Translations under genes and position numbers: made by a program | Shown here: piece by piece, positions 1 to 8,000 of the stretch | Numbering within the stretch: position 1 is the stretch's first letter | Layout of the letters: each line of letters opens with the position of its first letter | Origin: Porcincola intestinalis | Lineage (GTDB): Bacteria > Bacillota > Clostridia > Lachnospirales > Lachnospiraceae | Direction of reading: 5' to 3' | NCBI RefSeq assembly: GCF_009696445.1 | Contig: NZ_VULZ01000014.1 | Span: 1 to 64,000 of the forward strand | DNA: 64,000 nt | The notes under the pieces: model-generated | The model's database searches: none | Told to the model about the DNA's origin: nothing | What the model saw: only the letters and a program-made list of their open reading frames with translations

Positions 1-199
1 CATAATCGATCTCTTCAAATAGCATTGTCCAGCTGGAAGGCGCGGGAAGCCGCGCCACATCCATCATGTTCGTGCTGCCCTCAGTATCGATAAATACCGG
101 ATCGGGAAATTTAGAAGCCAGTGTTGATTTCCCGATCCCTTCCGGACCGTAAATGACAACTTTTGTCGCCTTGTGGATAACGCCTCGTGTTATCTCCAT
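1..199 (-). CDS. Sak4-like phage ATPase, N-terminal part
   Basis: This is the first 66 codons of a gene that runs off the left edge. The N-terminus contains a Walker A motif, GPEGIGKST, followed by FPDPVFIDTEGST. That layout is typical of the AAA_24/Sak4 family of phage RecA-like single-strand annealing or recombination ATPases. The ATG lies at 199-197 and shares one base with the TAA of the preceding gene (TAATG), so the two are translationally coupled in the leftward phage early operon. Sak4 proteins are known to work with phage SSB in recombination. The assignment rests on the N-terminus only. Confidence 0.7.
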   Translation of the reverse strand, partial: MEITRGVIHKATKVVIYGPEGIGKSTLASKFPDPVFIDTEGSTNMMDVARLPAPSSWTMLFEEIDY

Positions 200-1494
200 T
201 AAAACTCTCCTTCCTTCCACGCTGATGACGGCGCTTTCGCGGTTTTCAGCGTGGTTGATTCACTATATCCATCGGTGATGATGATGCTGCATTCATCACC
301 GTTGCTCACTCTGGTGGCAATACACTGCAGGTTCTCTTTTTCCAGCCATTCACCGAACTCGGCAAGCGTATTTCTGTCCATCTGTTCCAGCTTGTCAAGC
401 AGAACAAAACCGCATTCAGGATTCAATTCCCGTACAATTGCAGTCGCAACCTTCAGCTGATCTGATCCGCTCATGCAATCCCATGGATGACCGTTGTACA
501 GCAGTTTCCCATCCTCAACAGTCAGCCCCGGAAGTGGAAGCTTTGCCCCATCAAACAGCTGATTTTTCTGTTTGCGGACTTTGTCGAGTTGAGCTGTCAG
601 CTTGTTGTACTGATCAACATACTGTTTTGCATCCTCTTCAGCTTTGTCTTTGTCGAGATTCGCCCGGACTTTCCGGTTCGTCTCGTCGATTTGTGCGATG
701 TTTTCTTCAAGCTCCGCAGTTGACTCGTCCTGAAGCTGAGCGACCGTCTTTTCGGCAATCTGTTCATTTTCAACATAGGTTTCGTATTGCGCCTCCATGG
801 CTTCCAGCTTTTCGCGGAGATCTGCAATCTGCATCTCAAGGCGGCGTTTTCCCGCCTTTATATGTTCCAGATTGTCACGTTTCCGCTGATTTTCGCCGTT
901 TCTGGCGAGAATTTCCTGCTGCTGCCTGATCAGCTCCGACGCTGACACTGGTGCCTGCGGAACGTCCGGATAATATGTCTGCTCCTCCGCATATTTCTTC
1001 TTCTGGTCCGCGATCCTGCCGATTGCCGTTCGTTCTTGATAAATTTCCTCTTCTTGTTTTTCCAGTGCGGTAAGCTTTTCCTTTACCCCAATGATATTAA
1101 GAAGGGTATTAGCTTTTTCGCTGTCACTGGCCTGCATGAATTTCGGAAGATCGAGTGCCAGCTTCGAGATAAAGCTGTCAAGAATCTGCTGCCCGGCACG
1201 GCCTCCGGTCGGGTCAGTCACTTTCAGATCAGAATTCTTGCCCTTTCGCTCTACAACAAGGCCGTTGCTGAGCACCACATGGAGATACGGATCAGATACA
1301 GATCCTTCCCGATGCGGCTGTGATGGACGGAAGTAATTGCCTCCGAGCGCCCACGCAATCGCATCCAATACAGAAGTTTTGCCCTGGTTATTGTTTCCGC
1401 CGATGATTGTCAGCCCTGTCGTTGAAGGTGTCATCTGCACGGCTTTTACCCGTTTAATGTTCTCGATCTCAAGTTCATTGATTTTCACTGCCAT
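199..1494 (-). CDS. SMC/RecF-like AAA ATPase of phage recombination module
   Basis: The 431-residue protein begins with an ABC/SMC-type head: Walker A GGNNNQGKTSVLDAIAWALG near residues 32-51. A long coiled coil, rich in E, K and Q, spans roughly residues 140-310. The C-terminal part has a LLDKLEQMD segment near residue 370 that would serve as Walker B. This head-coil-head layout is that of phage-encoded SMC-like ATPases found beside Sak4 or RecT annealing proteins. A role in processing DNA ends during phage recombination is inferred from neighbours, not from a diagnostic motif. Its start overlaps the read-through tail of the methylase gene by 20 bases, and a GGAGGG ribosome site precedes the ATG. 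Confidence 0.75.
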   Translation of the reverse strand: MAVKINELEIENIKRVKAVQMTPSTTGLTIIGGNNNQGKTSVLDAIAWALGGNYFRPSQPHREGSVSDPYLHVVLSNGLVVERKGKNSDLKVTDPTGGRAGQQILDSFISKLALDLPKFMQASDSEKANTLLNIIGVKEKLTALEKQEEEIYQERTAIGRIADQKKKYAEEQTYYPDVPQAPVSASELIRQQQEILARNGENQRKRDNLEHIKAGKRRLEMQIADLREKLEAMEAQYETYVENEQIAEKTVAQLQDESTAELEENIAQIDETNRKVRANLDKDKAEEDAKQYVDQYNKLTAQLDKVRKQKNQLFDGAKLPLPGLTVEDGKLLYNGHPWDCMSGSDQLKVATAIVRELNPECGFVLLDKLEQMDRNTLAEFGEWLEKENLQCIATRVSNGDECSIIITDGYSESTTLKTAKAPSSAWKEGEF

Positions 1495-2314
1495 CCTGTG
1501 TCCCTCCTTTATCTTTCAGCAGCATTTCATCGACTGCGCGTCTGTAAAATGTCTTGCTGATTTCGAATCCATAGAAATTTCTTCCCAGTTCCTGACACGC
1601 TCTAGCTGTTGTTCCGGAACCGAATCACGGATCAATCACAACGTCTCCCGGGTCAGTGAATATCTGCACAAGCTGTTTTATGAGTGAAACAGGCTTTTGC
1701 GCCGGATGAATCTTCGGGATGTCTTTTGGATCCCGTTCCCATTTGAACCAGTTAAATATCATGTGCCCGGTTCTGCGGATGTTTTTTCCGTTCTCGTCCA
1801 CCTTCAGCCCGTTTCTGAACTTAGGAAGCCTGTCACGGTAGAACAGCAGCGCATATTCAGTCGCTCCGACAACCCGCATATTCGCCTTCAGAACTTGCGG
1901 ACTGTAATTCTTCACGAACACAAGCGGGATGTAGTGGATGAATCCATGTTTTGCGGCTGCATTGATGAGTGTCTGAAACCGCTCAAAGGAGCAAAACACA
2001 ATCATGCATGGGCTGTCTGATGATCTTCCTCTTGCGCATGGTCTCGTGTCGTCCTTCTTCATCAGCTGCGAACAAAAATGGAAGTATTCATACAGGTTAA
2101 AATTGAAGTCGCTTGTGAATCCCGGTCTTCCAGCGAATTTAGACTCCCCATTCTTGTTGTCCCCGCCCTTGTACCACATGGGGTTGGAACCATAGAAGTT
2201 TGTCCCGACGTTGTACGGAACATCCGCGATGATGAGCTGGGCCTTGTGGATCGGGTAGCCTTTCCAGTTCTGCATGGAGTCGTTATATAACTCACATTTC
2301 AATCGTCTCTGCAT
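1475..2314 (-). pseudogene. phage DNA adenine methylase with in-frame TGA in motif I
   Basis: The 229 codons before the stop carry a DNA methyltransferase with catalytic motif IV DVPYN near residue 31, conserved phage-methylase blocks (FKPNYSPQVLKAN-like, GATEYALLFYRD), and KIHPAQKP before motif I. Translation then meets TGA at 1627-1625, right after VVIDP. The same frame resumes at once as FGSGTTARACQELGRNFYGF, the rest of the SAM-binding motif I, and runs to a stop at 1475. Family members usually have a small residue such as Cys at the interrupted position (DPCxGSG). The gene is therefore intact apart from one nonsense codon. It is either a recent point-mutation pseudogene, a site of TGA read-through, or a sequencing error. 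Confidence 0.75.
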
Positions 2315-2315
2315 T

Positions 2316-2555
2316 TCATGCGCCTACCTTTGTGTCGGCCCATCTGGTCAGGCCGTACCGGTCGCTGATTGTCGTTGCCGTATAGTAATGTTTTTCGCGG
2401 ATCAGCGATGACAGCGCCCTGCAGTTAAGCATGTAAAACGCGATCGCGATGATCGCAGTCACGCCCATGCCAGGCTGACTTTCCGGCTTTACCAGTGCCA
2501 GGAATCCCGCCGCTATACCGGCGGACAAAGCCTTAATGATGATCTTTCTTCTCAT
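2316..2555 (-). CDS. small phage membrane protein
   Basis: The start is placed at the ATG at 2555, preceded by GGAGGGGAAAGAA, rather than at an upstream ATG with no ribosome site. The 79-residue product begins MRRKIIIKALSAGIAAGFLAL and then has a second hydrophobic stretch, VTAIIAIAFYMLNC. Two membrane helices are therefore likely, with a charged C-terminal tail (KHYYTATTISDRYG). No family is recognised. It lies one base upstream of the methylase start and inside the leftward early operon. Confidence 0.6.
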   Translation of the reverse strand: MRRKIIIKALSAGIAAGFLALVKPESQPGMGVTAIIAIAFYMLNCRALSSLIREKHYYTATTISDRYGLTRWADTKVGA

Positions 2556-2706
2556 TTCTTTCCCCTCCTGTGATTTGAATCGCGAGCTGGCATTCGCCAT
2601 CCCGCCAGTTACGGTTTAAGCAATGCCTTCGTGCGGCTGCATAGCTCATATGCTCCTTGCGGACGACATCCCCATTCCGGATTGTGATTAACGCTACTCG
2701 ACACAT
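2533..2706 (-). CDS. small phage protein of unknown function
   Basis: A 57-codon frame starts MCRVALITIRNGDVVRKEHM and contains YAAARRHCLNRNWRD. It resembles the many short phage early proteins with a strand-strand-helix layout. A weak AAAGGGCG ribosome site precedes the ATG. The last 23 bases overlap the start of the next gene in another frame, which suggests translational coupling. It is the first plausible gene after the long non-coding quasi-repeat tract on the leftward strand. No function can be assigned. Confidence 0.45.
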   Translation of the reverse strand: MCRVALITIRNGDVVRKEHMSYAAARRHCLNRNWRDGECQLAIQITGGERNEKKDHH

Positions 2707-3581
2707 TTCTTCGCCCTTTCATGCCGCCGCATCGCTCCGCGACGCTTTGCCCCTGCGACCAATACGCTGCTAAACTTTTCTTTAGCTGATCGTTGCTCTT
2801 CACAGCTTATCTATGGCCAGTCCAGGCACAGCATCGCTACGGCGCTGCTAGACTTCTCTTCGCAAATCATCGCCTAAACTTTTCCAGTCTTTGCCTTGGC
2901 ATCACTCATCTTTGCAACCTTGGCTCTTGCGAATCCACATAATGCATTGCTTGTGCGGATCTTCGCATTGCTTCGCTTTGGCGTTACATAACAATGAATC
3001 TCTATTCATCTCTATTCTTTTGCTTTTCCCAACAATGCCCCGCATAGCTATTGCTGTGCCACATATCTCGTCGCTTTGCCAGCTGCGTAGCCTGTCAGCG
3101 CTTTACTATCGCTTCTCCGATCGATGTGACGCGTTGCTTCTGCTTCTCTCTGCCTCACCATGCGCCTCTGTTACTCTGCGTGTTAGCGTGTGTTAGTGCG
3201 TGTTAGCGCGTGTTAGTGCGTGTTGCTTCCGCGCGACGTTTCTATGCCTTTCCTTCGCCTTGCAATCTAAACACTACCTTGCCTGCGCATTTCCACTCTT
3301 TTCTTATGGCGCGCTACGCTATGCTCTTCTTCTGCGTTGCCTGTGTTCGCTTTGCGTCGCCATCGCAGTGCATCGCTTCACTCTTCTTCTGCGATGCCTA
3401 TGATCGCTGTGCGTCGCCCTCGCCGTCCAATGCAGAGCAATGCTTTTTCAGTGCGAAACGAAACTATTGCTTATCATAGCTAATCTATTCTGATGCTATT
3501 CTTGGCCATTCCTTGCTTTTGCAACTTAACGCTTCGACATGCCGTAGCCATTCAATGCTTTTCTCTTCCACATCGTTGCCA
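2707..3581 (-). repeat. non-coding quasi-repetitive tract in phage early operon
   Basis: No credible gene is seen on either strand in these 875 bases. Read on the leftward (operon sense) strand, the tract consists of short degenerate words: GCGATG, GCAATG, GCGAAG, GCAAAG and GCATAG recur at least fifteen times, typically 6-12 bases apart, with little exact tandem repetition. Many words resemble a ribosome site followed closely by ATG. The tract sits between two phage genes transcribed in the same direction, so it is presumably transcribed. I recall similar tracts in other Firmicutes prophages, without a described function. Confidence 0.7.
3181..3224. repeat. 10-bp tandem repeat, about 4.4 copies
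   Basis: Consecutive decamers on the plus strand are TGTTAGCGTG, TGTTAGTGCG, TGTTAGCGCG and TGTTAGTGCG, followed by TGTTG. The unit alternates C and T at position 7. It lies inside the larger quasi-repetitive non-coding tract and is its only clean tandem array. One helical turn per unit would place all copies on the same DNA face. Confidence 0.85.
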
Positions 3582-4373
3582 TTACTCTTCCGGGTCCACA
3601 TAGTCCCAGATGAATGATCCTTTGCAACTATTCCGCCAACCGCCGATGCCGTTGTCGTAACCGTAGTCCAGCCATTCCTCGATCATCCCGCGGCTTCCTT
3701 CTCCCAGAAGGCTTACGATGTCGAACTCCACCCATGCTCCCGGTGCGATGCTTTCGCTGTCGCTGATTGCCACTCTGTCGCCCTGCGGAGTCGATGCCCG
3801 CAGCGGCCGCTGACAGTCACCGATCGGCTTGTTCGTGTGAATTACGATCTCGCGAACCGTCTTATCTTCAACAGTGCCGTTTGTGATCGCGTCCTTGCTC
3901 TTCTGGACGTCGGAATACACCTGGATCAGCGTGTCTATCTTGCCCTTATAGGCCGTGAACTTTTTCGCGGTCGTCTCGCTCTCCGGAATCTGCCGGCAGG
4001 CCCCGCAGGCGCTTTTGAAGAACCCACGGATCTGGTAGTCGAACAGGATCGGCTCACCGTTATCATTACGTGGGAAGAACGTCTTCCCCTTCGTGATTTC
4101 TTCTTCAGCGTTCAGGTTCTTTATGTCTTCCAATTCTTGATTCACCAGCGCATCGCGCTGCTCATCGGTCAGCCCTTCCCTTATGTATTTCTGGCTGGCC
4201 TTCTGCTTCTTCTTGATTTTCCCGGCAACGTAGGTTCCGTGGATGTCCTCGTTTCCGGAGGCCGTTCCCAGAAGCTCATTCATGAATGTGAGCCGGACAT
4301 GCATCACCAGCGCGTCCTTCCGGAGCCTCTCGCCTCTGGTTCTTCTCTTATTCAGTTCTGCTGCTGTTGCCAT
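3582..4373 (-). CDS. conserved phage early protein, function unknown
   Basis: The protein has 263 residues and starts with a basic N-terminus (NKRRTRGERLRK). A core follows that I recognise only as a recurrent Clostridia prophage protein: VRLTFMNELLGTASGNEDIH near residue 27, then DYQIRGFFKSACGACRQI near residue 113. The C-terminal part is rich in beta-strand-like stretches (VRAIVIHTNK-type, WVEFDIVSLLG). No nuclease, ATPase or HTH motif is visible. Position upstream of the methylase and annealing ATPases suggests a role in phage DNA metabolism or modification, which is only inference. An AGGAGGGAAACACAA ribosome site precedes the ATG. Confidence 0.65.
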   Translation of the reverse strand: MATAAELNKRRTRGERLRKDALVMHVRLTFMNELLGTASGNEDIHGTYVAGKIKKKQKASQKYIREGLTDEQRDALVNQELEDIKNLNAEEEITKGKTFFPRNDNGEPILFDYQIRGFFKSACGACRQIPESETTAKKFTAYKGKIDTLIQVYSDVQKSKDAITNGTVEDKTVREIVIHTNKPIGDCQRPLRASTPQGDRVAISDSESIAPGAWVEFDIVSLLGEGSRGMIEEWLDYGYDNGIGGWRNSCKGSFIWDYVDPEE

Positions 4374-4410
4374 TTGTGTTTCCCTCCTGTGTTGTGTTTA
4401 CTTTAGTGTT

Positions 4411-4572
4411 TCAGGCGACCGGCCTTGCTTCCGCTTCCTGCTTCAGCACCCACATGCCCTGCTCAGTTTGTTTTCTTTTGGCAAGCTGATCGAGACATGC
4501 CTGCGTGAATCGCTGCCGGTATCCTTCGGTGAATGTCACGACGACATTGATTTCCGTCTCTTTTCGCTTCAT
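4411..4572 (-). CDS. small phage protein
   Basis: A 53-residue product starts MKRKETEINVVVTFTEGYRQ and ends QEAEARPVA. A strong AGGAGGG ribosome site lies about eight bases upstream of the ATG. The ATG overlaps the TGA of the Cro-like gene by four bases (ATGA), which indicates translational coupling. The sequence fits a short strand followed by a helix (RFTQACLDQLAKRK). No family is recognised. Confidence 0.6.
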   Translation of the reverse strand: MKRKETEINVVVTFTEGYRQRFTQACLDQLAKRKQTEQGMWVLKQEAEARPVA

Positions 4573-4835
4573 GCTTCCGGCCCTCCTGACAAATCGCTAT
4601 CTGTATCCGAAGTGTCTAATTTAGACACTTCTGGGCTAAAAAAAATGAGTACAATCTTCTCAGGATTAAGGTGATAACGGACACTTATCATTGTTATTTC
4701 TTTCTTTGTGAACTCGGTTCCGCTTTCATTAAGCTTCTGAGAGAAGGTACTGCGTGCGATTCCCAGATAATCGGCCAGAGATTGTCCTGTGTCATGATGA
4801 AGCTTCATTTCAGCTTCAAGGATTTCTTTCCGCAC
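4569..4835 (-). CDS. Cro-like phage regulator (HTH)
   Basis: The start is taken as the GTG at 4835, which follows an AGGAGGTG ribosome site; the frame is open further upstream but has no site. The 88-residue product contains a helix-turn-helix, QSLADYLGIARSTFSQKLNE, at about residues 18-37, followed by ITMISVRYHLNPEKI, as in phage Cro and XRE regulators. It is the first gene of the leftward operon, directly downstream of a strong promoter and operator, and diverges from the CI-type repressor. It is therefore the expected antirepressor of lysogeny. A 23-bp palindrome with operator sequence lies within its own 3' coding region. Confidence 0.75.
   Translation of the reverse strand: MRKEILEAEMKLHHDTGQSLADYLGIARSTFSQKLNESGTEFTKKEITMISVRYHLNPEKIVLIFFSPEVSKLDTSDTDSDLSGGPEA
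4609..4631. promoter_or_regulatory. intragenic operator-like palindrome
   Basis: GAAGTGTCTAA, one central T, then TTAGACACTTC form a perfect 11-bp inverted repeat inside the 3' part of the Cro-like gene. Its half-site GTGTCTtA matches the operator at 4857-4873 and the single half-site at 4924-4930 next to the lysogeny promoters. It is probably a further binding site for the CI-type repressor or Cro. Confidence 0.65.
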
Positions 4836-4856
4836 TGTTTTTTCACCTCCTTTTTT

Positions 4857-4873
4857 GTGTCTTCTTAAGACAC
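4857..4873. promoter_or_regulatory. operator of phage switch region
   Basis: GTGTCTT-CTT-AAGACAC is a perfect 7-bp inverted repeat located just downstream of the -10 box of the leftward early promoter. The same half-site recurs at 4924-4930 (AAGACAC), just upstream of the -35 box of the repressor promoter. The arrangement fits repression of the lytic promoter with autoregulation. Confidence 0.7.
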
Positions 4874-4877
4874 CACA

Positions 4878-4906
4878 ATAATATCCTTTAGTGTCTGTTC
4901 TGTCAA
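4878..4906 (-). promoter_or_regulatory. leftward early promoter
   Basis: On the minus strand TTGACA and TATTAT are separated by 17 bases, which is a near-consensus sigma-A promoter. It points into the Cro-like gene. A half-operator (CAGACAC) lies in the spacer, and the palindrome at 4857-4873 lies over the expected start of transcription. Confidence 0.75.
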
Positions 4907-4936
4907 CTACTATTTTGAAATTTAAGACACTTTTTA

Positions 4937-4965
4937 TTGATATGCGCACAAACAAGGTATATTAT
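4937..4965 (+). promoter_or_regulatory. repressor promoter
   Basis: TTGATA and TATTAT are separated by 17 bases, 30 bases upstream of the repressor start. The operator half-site AAGACAC ends seven bases before the -35 box. Confidence 0.6.
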
Positions 4966-4994
4966 CAATGTATAAACAACAGGAGGGCGCACTT

Positions 4995-5612
4995 ATGGGG
5001 ATGGCTGAGCGAATAAAAGAACGGCGTAAAATAATGGGATATACGCAAGAGGAATTGGCGGACAAATTAGGGCTGCAAAAATCAGCAATTGCTAAATATG
5101 AAAACGGAAGAGTTGAGAATATCAAGCGTTCAGTAATTGAAAGAATGGCGAATGTTCTTGAATGCTCACCAACATATCTTATGGGGTGGGGTGACTCTTC
5201 TCATATCATTCAAGCCCCACTGGGTAATAATCGGATCCCTGTTTATTCTGCGGCCGGAGCCGGGAAACCGCATTTGGCAACTGATGATATTCTTTATTTC
5301 ATTGACTATAGCGGCGATCCTAACGGTGTAATTGCCGTGGTAATAGATGGAGACAGTATGACTCCTACCATTCCTAATGGCTCGGTTGTTGTAGCTGACC
5401 GTAACTTGTCTGTAGAATCTGGAGATGTTGTGATAGCAGTAATTAACTCCGACAATGAAGCTCTTTGTAAGCGTCTCAAAAAATACGATGACGGCATCGC
5501 CCTTGTATCTGATAACCCGGATTATCCGCCGTGGTACTTCTCGGCTGATGAGGTGCAAACGCTTCCGATCAGGATTGTCGGAAAATGTACAGAAGTACGG
5601 AAGAAGTTATAG
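4995..5612 (+). CDS. CI/LexA-type phage repressor with S24 peptidase domain
   Basis: The 205-residue protein has an N-terminal XRE helix-turn-helix (YTQEELADKLGLQKSAIAKY) and a C-terminal LexA/UmuD-like self-cleavage domain. The cleavage region reads SAAGAG (Ala-Gly bond). The catalytic serine is in GDSM, and the general-base lysine is most likely that in EALCKRLKK. Such repressors hold the lytic promoter off and are inactivated by RecA-stimulated self-cleavage after DNA damage. The ATG at 4995 is chosen because AGGAGG ends eight bases upstream. It diverges from the Cro-like gene across shared GTGTCTT operators. Confidence 0.9.
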   Translation: MGMAERIKERRKIMGYTQEELADKLGLQKSAIAKYENGRVENIKRSVIERMANVLECSPTYLMGWGDSSHIIQAPLGNNRIPVYSAAGAGKPHLATDDILYFIDYSGDPNGVIAVVIDGDSMTPTIPNGSVVVADRNLSVESGDVVIAVINSDNEALCKRLKKYDDGIALVSDNPDYPPWYFSADEVQTLPIRIVGKCTEVRKKL

Positions 5613-5624
5613 GAGGGATCCACT

Positions 5625-6242
5625 ATGAAAAAACATGCAATCGTAACAATGACTCTGGCGATCGCATTAGCAATGCCGGCAATCACGTCCGCAGGTCCGA
5701 TGTCAGATTTTGCAGCGGAATCTTCAGAAAAAGAGTATACCTTCCGGGGGATCCCGTGGGGTTCTTCATTAGAACAGGTAAAAAATTCTGATTTTCTATT
5801 ACAGTATTCAGACTATGTTTATGATTCTGAGAACAATGACATTGCTGTTCAAGATGTAAAGGTTGCCGGGAAGACGGCTGGTGTAATTCTCTATTTCGGA
5901 TACAAAGGGTTATATTCCGCAGGGTATGTATTCGATAAAGAAGAAGGCGGAATATCTGACGATTATCAGACCTTCTTGGATGTTGAGAAGTCACTCAAGA
6001 AAAAATATGGAGACCCAGACGAAAAAAAAGACGATTTTGCTGCGGATGTCATAAAAAACACGCCATCGATGTATGCTCTTTCAATTTCTATGGGAAAAGC
6101 TGTTTTTCTTAGAAAATGGATAGGAGAGGACACAGAGTTATGGCTTGCGACATCTGGCTCTAATGGAACGATTACAAACATACTTATCTATCAGTCAAAT
6201 ACTCTTTCTCCGGTAGAAACAGAAATTGACGATGGATTATAA
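5625..6242 (+). CDS. exported protein beside phage repressor, unknown function
   Basis: The 205-residue product has a clear signal peptide: Lys-Lys at the start, a hydrophobic core (IVTMTLAIALAMPAITS) and a likely cleavage after SAG or similar. The mature part begins with an acidic segment and a FRGIPWGSSLEQVK block. That block resembles small secreted proteins in which a short repeat of this type binds unknown ligands. No lipobox cysteine is seen. The gene is 12 bases downstream of the repressor with a GGAGG site and is expected to be expressed in the lysogen. Its position is that of lysogenic-conversion or superinfection-exclusion genes, but the function is not established. Confidence 0.65.
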   Translation: MKKHAIVTMTLAIALAMPAITSAGPMSDFAAESSEKEYTFRGIPWGSSLEQVKNSDFLLQYSDYVYDSENNDIAVQDVKVAGKTAGVILYFGYKGLYSAGYVFDKEEGGISDDYQTFLDVEKSLKKKYGDPDEKKDDFAADVIKNTPSMYALSISMGKAVFLRKWIGEDTELWLATSGSNGTITNILIYQSNTLSPVETEIDDGL

Positions 6243-6355
6243 ACCGCTATTCCCGTTTATTATACCCGTTTTTGCATGAAATATGCAAATATCTGGAATA
6301 ATATCGCGTAGAAACTGCATTATAAAAGCCGCCCGGTGCTGCAACACCAGACGGC

Positions 6356-6406
6356 AAAGGTCATTGTACCCCGACGCATTATACGGGCAACCTCTGACCT
6401 TTTTCA
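6356..6406 (+). terminator. hairpin terminator between repressor operon and integrase
   Basis: AAAGGTCA (6356-6363) pairs with TGACCTTT (6395-6402), with an inner CCCG/CGGG pair in the loop, followed by a T run. The stretch 6243-6428 holds no other gene. A second small hairpin (GGTG/CACC) lies at about 6334-6350. The structure lies just before the integrase ribosome site, so it could also limit integrase expression. Confidence 0.5.
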
Positions 6407-6428
6407 TTATATCACAGGAGGTGGTTCT

Positions 6429-8000
6429 GTGCGCTTCTTCTGCTATGGACGTAAATCTGTATTCTCTGACAAATCTGATTCTGTTGATAATCAGCTACGC
6501 ATGTGTCTGGATTACTGCGAATCGAAGTTTCATGGACAGATCGACAGCTGGGAGTGCTTCTCCGATGAAGATTTTACCGGGGCCAATACTGATCGACCGC
6601 AGCTGCAACTTATGTTTTCCAGAATTCGTGAAAACGCTGCTGATGCCCTTGTTGTTTACCAGCTGGACCGGCTGTCCAGGAATGTCCGCGATTTCTCTAA
6701 CATGTATGCAATGCTAGAAGAGCATGGAGTCATGTTCATTTCGATCAAGGAAACAATTGATACAACAACGCCAATTGGCCGGGCGATGATGTTTGTTACC
6801 GCCGTCTTTGCTCAGATGGAAAGAGAAACAATTGCGGAGCGCGTCTCGGACAATATGCTGGGGCTTGCGCGAAAAGGATATTGGACCGGTGGGAATCCTC
6901 CAGTAGGATATATCCGCAAAAGCATTGTTGAGCACGGAAGAAAGCATGTAACCATCATTCCTGATCCTGACGGCGTTGACTATGTCAATCGTATATTTGA
7001 CACATTTATTTCATCTAACCGAAGTCTACAGGGGATGGAAACGCAGTTCAAAAATTCTGGCATCAAAACTCTGTCGGGTAAATTCTTCTCGTCTACGCAG
7101 CTCTACAAGATTCTTACCATGCCATTCTGTGTAGAAGCTACTCCGGAAGTATACGACTACTATGCAAACAAAGGATGCATCATGGATCCAGATTCCCCGC
7201 GCGAAAAATGGGATGGTTCTGTGGGCGTTATGGTTTACGGGCGGACAACTGGAAAAAACAAGAAGCATCAGCTTCAGCCTCCAGAAAAATGGACCGTTTG
7301 CTTGGGGCACCAGGAGCCATTCATGAAGGCCGATAAATGGCTGCTTGTTCAATCTCGATTCTCTGAGCATAAATGTATCAAAGATGCTAAATGGCCGGTC
7401 CCGCTGATGAAGGGCGTATTACGTTGCAAATGTGGGTCATTGATGTCGGTATCAAGAAAGAAACGAGTCGATGGCTCATGCTCTTCTTGGTATTACTGCC
7501 GCAAAAGGATGCGTCAGGGGGTCAGCTATTGTGATATGGGACAGACGGCGTGTGACAAGCTCGACAGCCGATTGATTAGCATCTTTCGGGACATTGCAGC
7601 CGATCCGAAGCTGATAAATCAGTATCTTCAGAAAACCGAGGACAAACCGCTTCGCGATCCAAAAGCGATTCTCTCCTCAATTACATCCTGCGACGGCAAG
7701 ATCGGACGGTTGACTGCATCTCTTGCTCTGGCTGAATCATCTTCTATATCAAAATACATCATTGCGGAGATAAAGCATCTCGATTCAGAGAAAAGCAGAT
7801 TGCAAAAAGAACTTACGGATATAGAACACGAATCAAAGCGCAAAATGGCACGCGAAAAAGATTCTCTTAAAGCTATTGCGGAAATATCCAGGTTAATATC
7901 AGGGCTAGATGGATTTAACGACAAAGAACGCAACGAGATCGTTCGCTCTGTAGTGAAGACTTGTACATGGGATGGCGTGAATCTTTTTATTACGCTTTAA
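6429..8000 (+). CDS. large serine recombinase, phage integrase
   Basis: The start is the GTG at 6429, preceded by AGGAGG; the upstream open frame has no ribosome site and crosses a hairpin. The 523-residue protein opens [20 protein letters not shown], with the nucleophilic Ser of the YxRxS motif. The resolvase core continues with [13 protein letters not shown] and [14 protein letters not shown] recombinase domain follows, then a zinc ribbon ([10 protein letters not shown] ... YYCRKRM ... YC) and a coiled coil (about residues 410-490) as in phiC31/Bxb1-type integrases. It is the last prophage gene and catalyses attP x attB integration. It lies tail to tail with the neighbouring element's truncated gene. 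Confidence 0.9.
   Translation: MRFFCYGRKSVFSDKSDSVDNQLRMCLDYCESKFHGQIDSWECFSDEDFTGANTDRPQLQLMFSRIRENAADALVVYQLDRLSRNVRDFSNMYAMLEEHGVMFISIKETIDTTTPIGRAMMFVTAVFAQMERETIAERVSDNMLGLARKGYWTGGNPPVGYIRKSIVEHGRKHVTIIPDPDGVDYVNRIFDTFISSNRSLQGMETQFKNSGIKTLSGKFFSSTQLYKILTMPFCVEATPEVYDYYANKGCIMDPDSPREKWDGSVGVMVYGRTTGKNKKHQLQPPEKWTVCLGHQEPFMKADKWLLVQSRFSEHKCIKDAKWPVPLMKGVLRCKCGSLMSVSRKKRVDGSCSSWYYCRKRMRQGVSYCDMGQTACDKLDSRLISIFRDIAADPKLINQYLQKTEDKPLRDPKAILSSITSCDGKIGRLTASLALAESSSISKYIIAEIKHLDSEKSRLQKELTDIEHESKRKMAREKDSLKAIAEISRLISGLDGFNDKERNEIVRSVVKTCTWDGVNLFITL

Larger units (their letters stand above)
1..7989. mobile_element. prophage, right-hand end (partial)
   Basis: A divergent lysis/lysogeny arrangement identifies a temperate phage. 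Leftward genes (Cro-like regulator, small phage proteins, DNA methylase, SMC-like ATPase, Sak4-like ATPase) face rightward genes (CI/LexA-type repressor, exported protein, large serine integrase). The integrase is the last gene before the junction, as usual at a prophage end. Structural genes are not in view, so the element extends to the left beyond the window. The right boundary is placed near 7990-8030, where the integrase ends and an unrelated leftward reading frame starts. Confidence 0.85.

Noticed and set aside
1625-1627. Selenocysteine codon in the phage methylase
   Set aside because: The TGA sits at a position that often holds Cys, which makes it tempting. No convincing SECIS-like hairpin directly downstream was recognised, and phage methylases are not known selenoproteins. 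A nonsense mutation is simpler.
3181-3224. CRISPR array
   Set aside because: Repeat units are 10 bp and contiguous, with no spacers and no cas genes. No CRISPR array was found anywhere in the window.
2891-3479. Several overlapping rightward open frames of 60-100 codons in the quasi-repeat tract
   Set aside because: They are Leu/Cys/Ser-rich, lack ribosome sites and follow from the repeated word composition.
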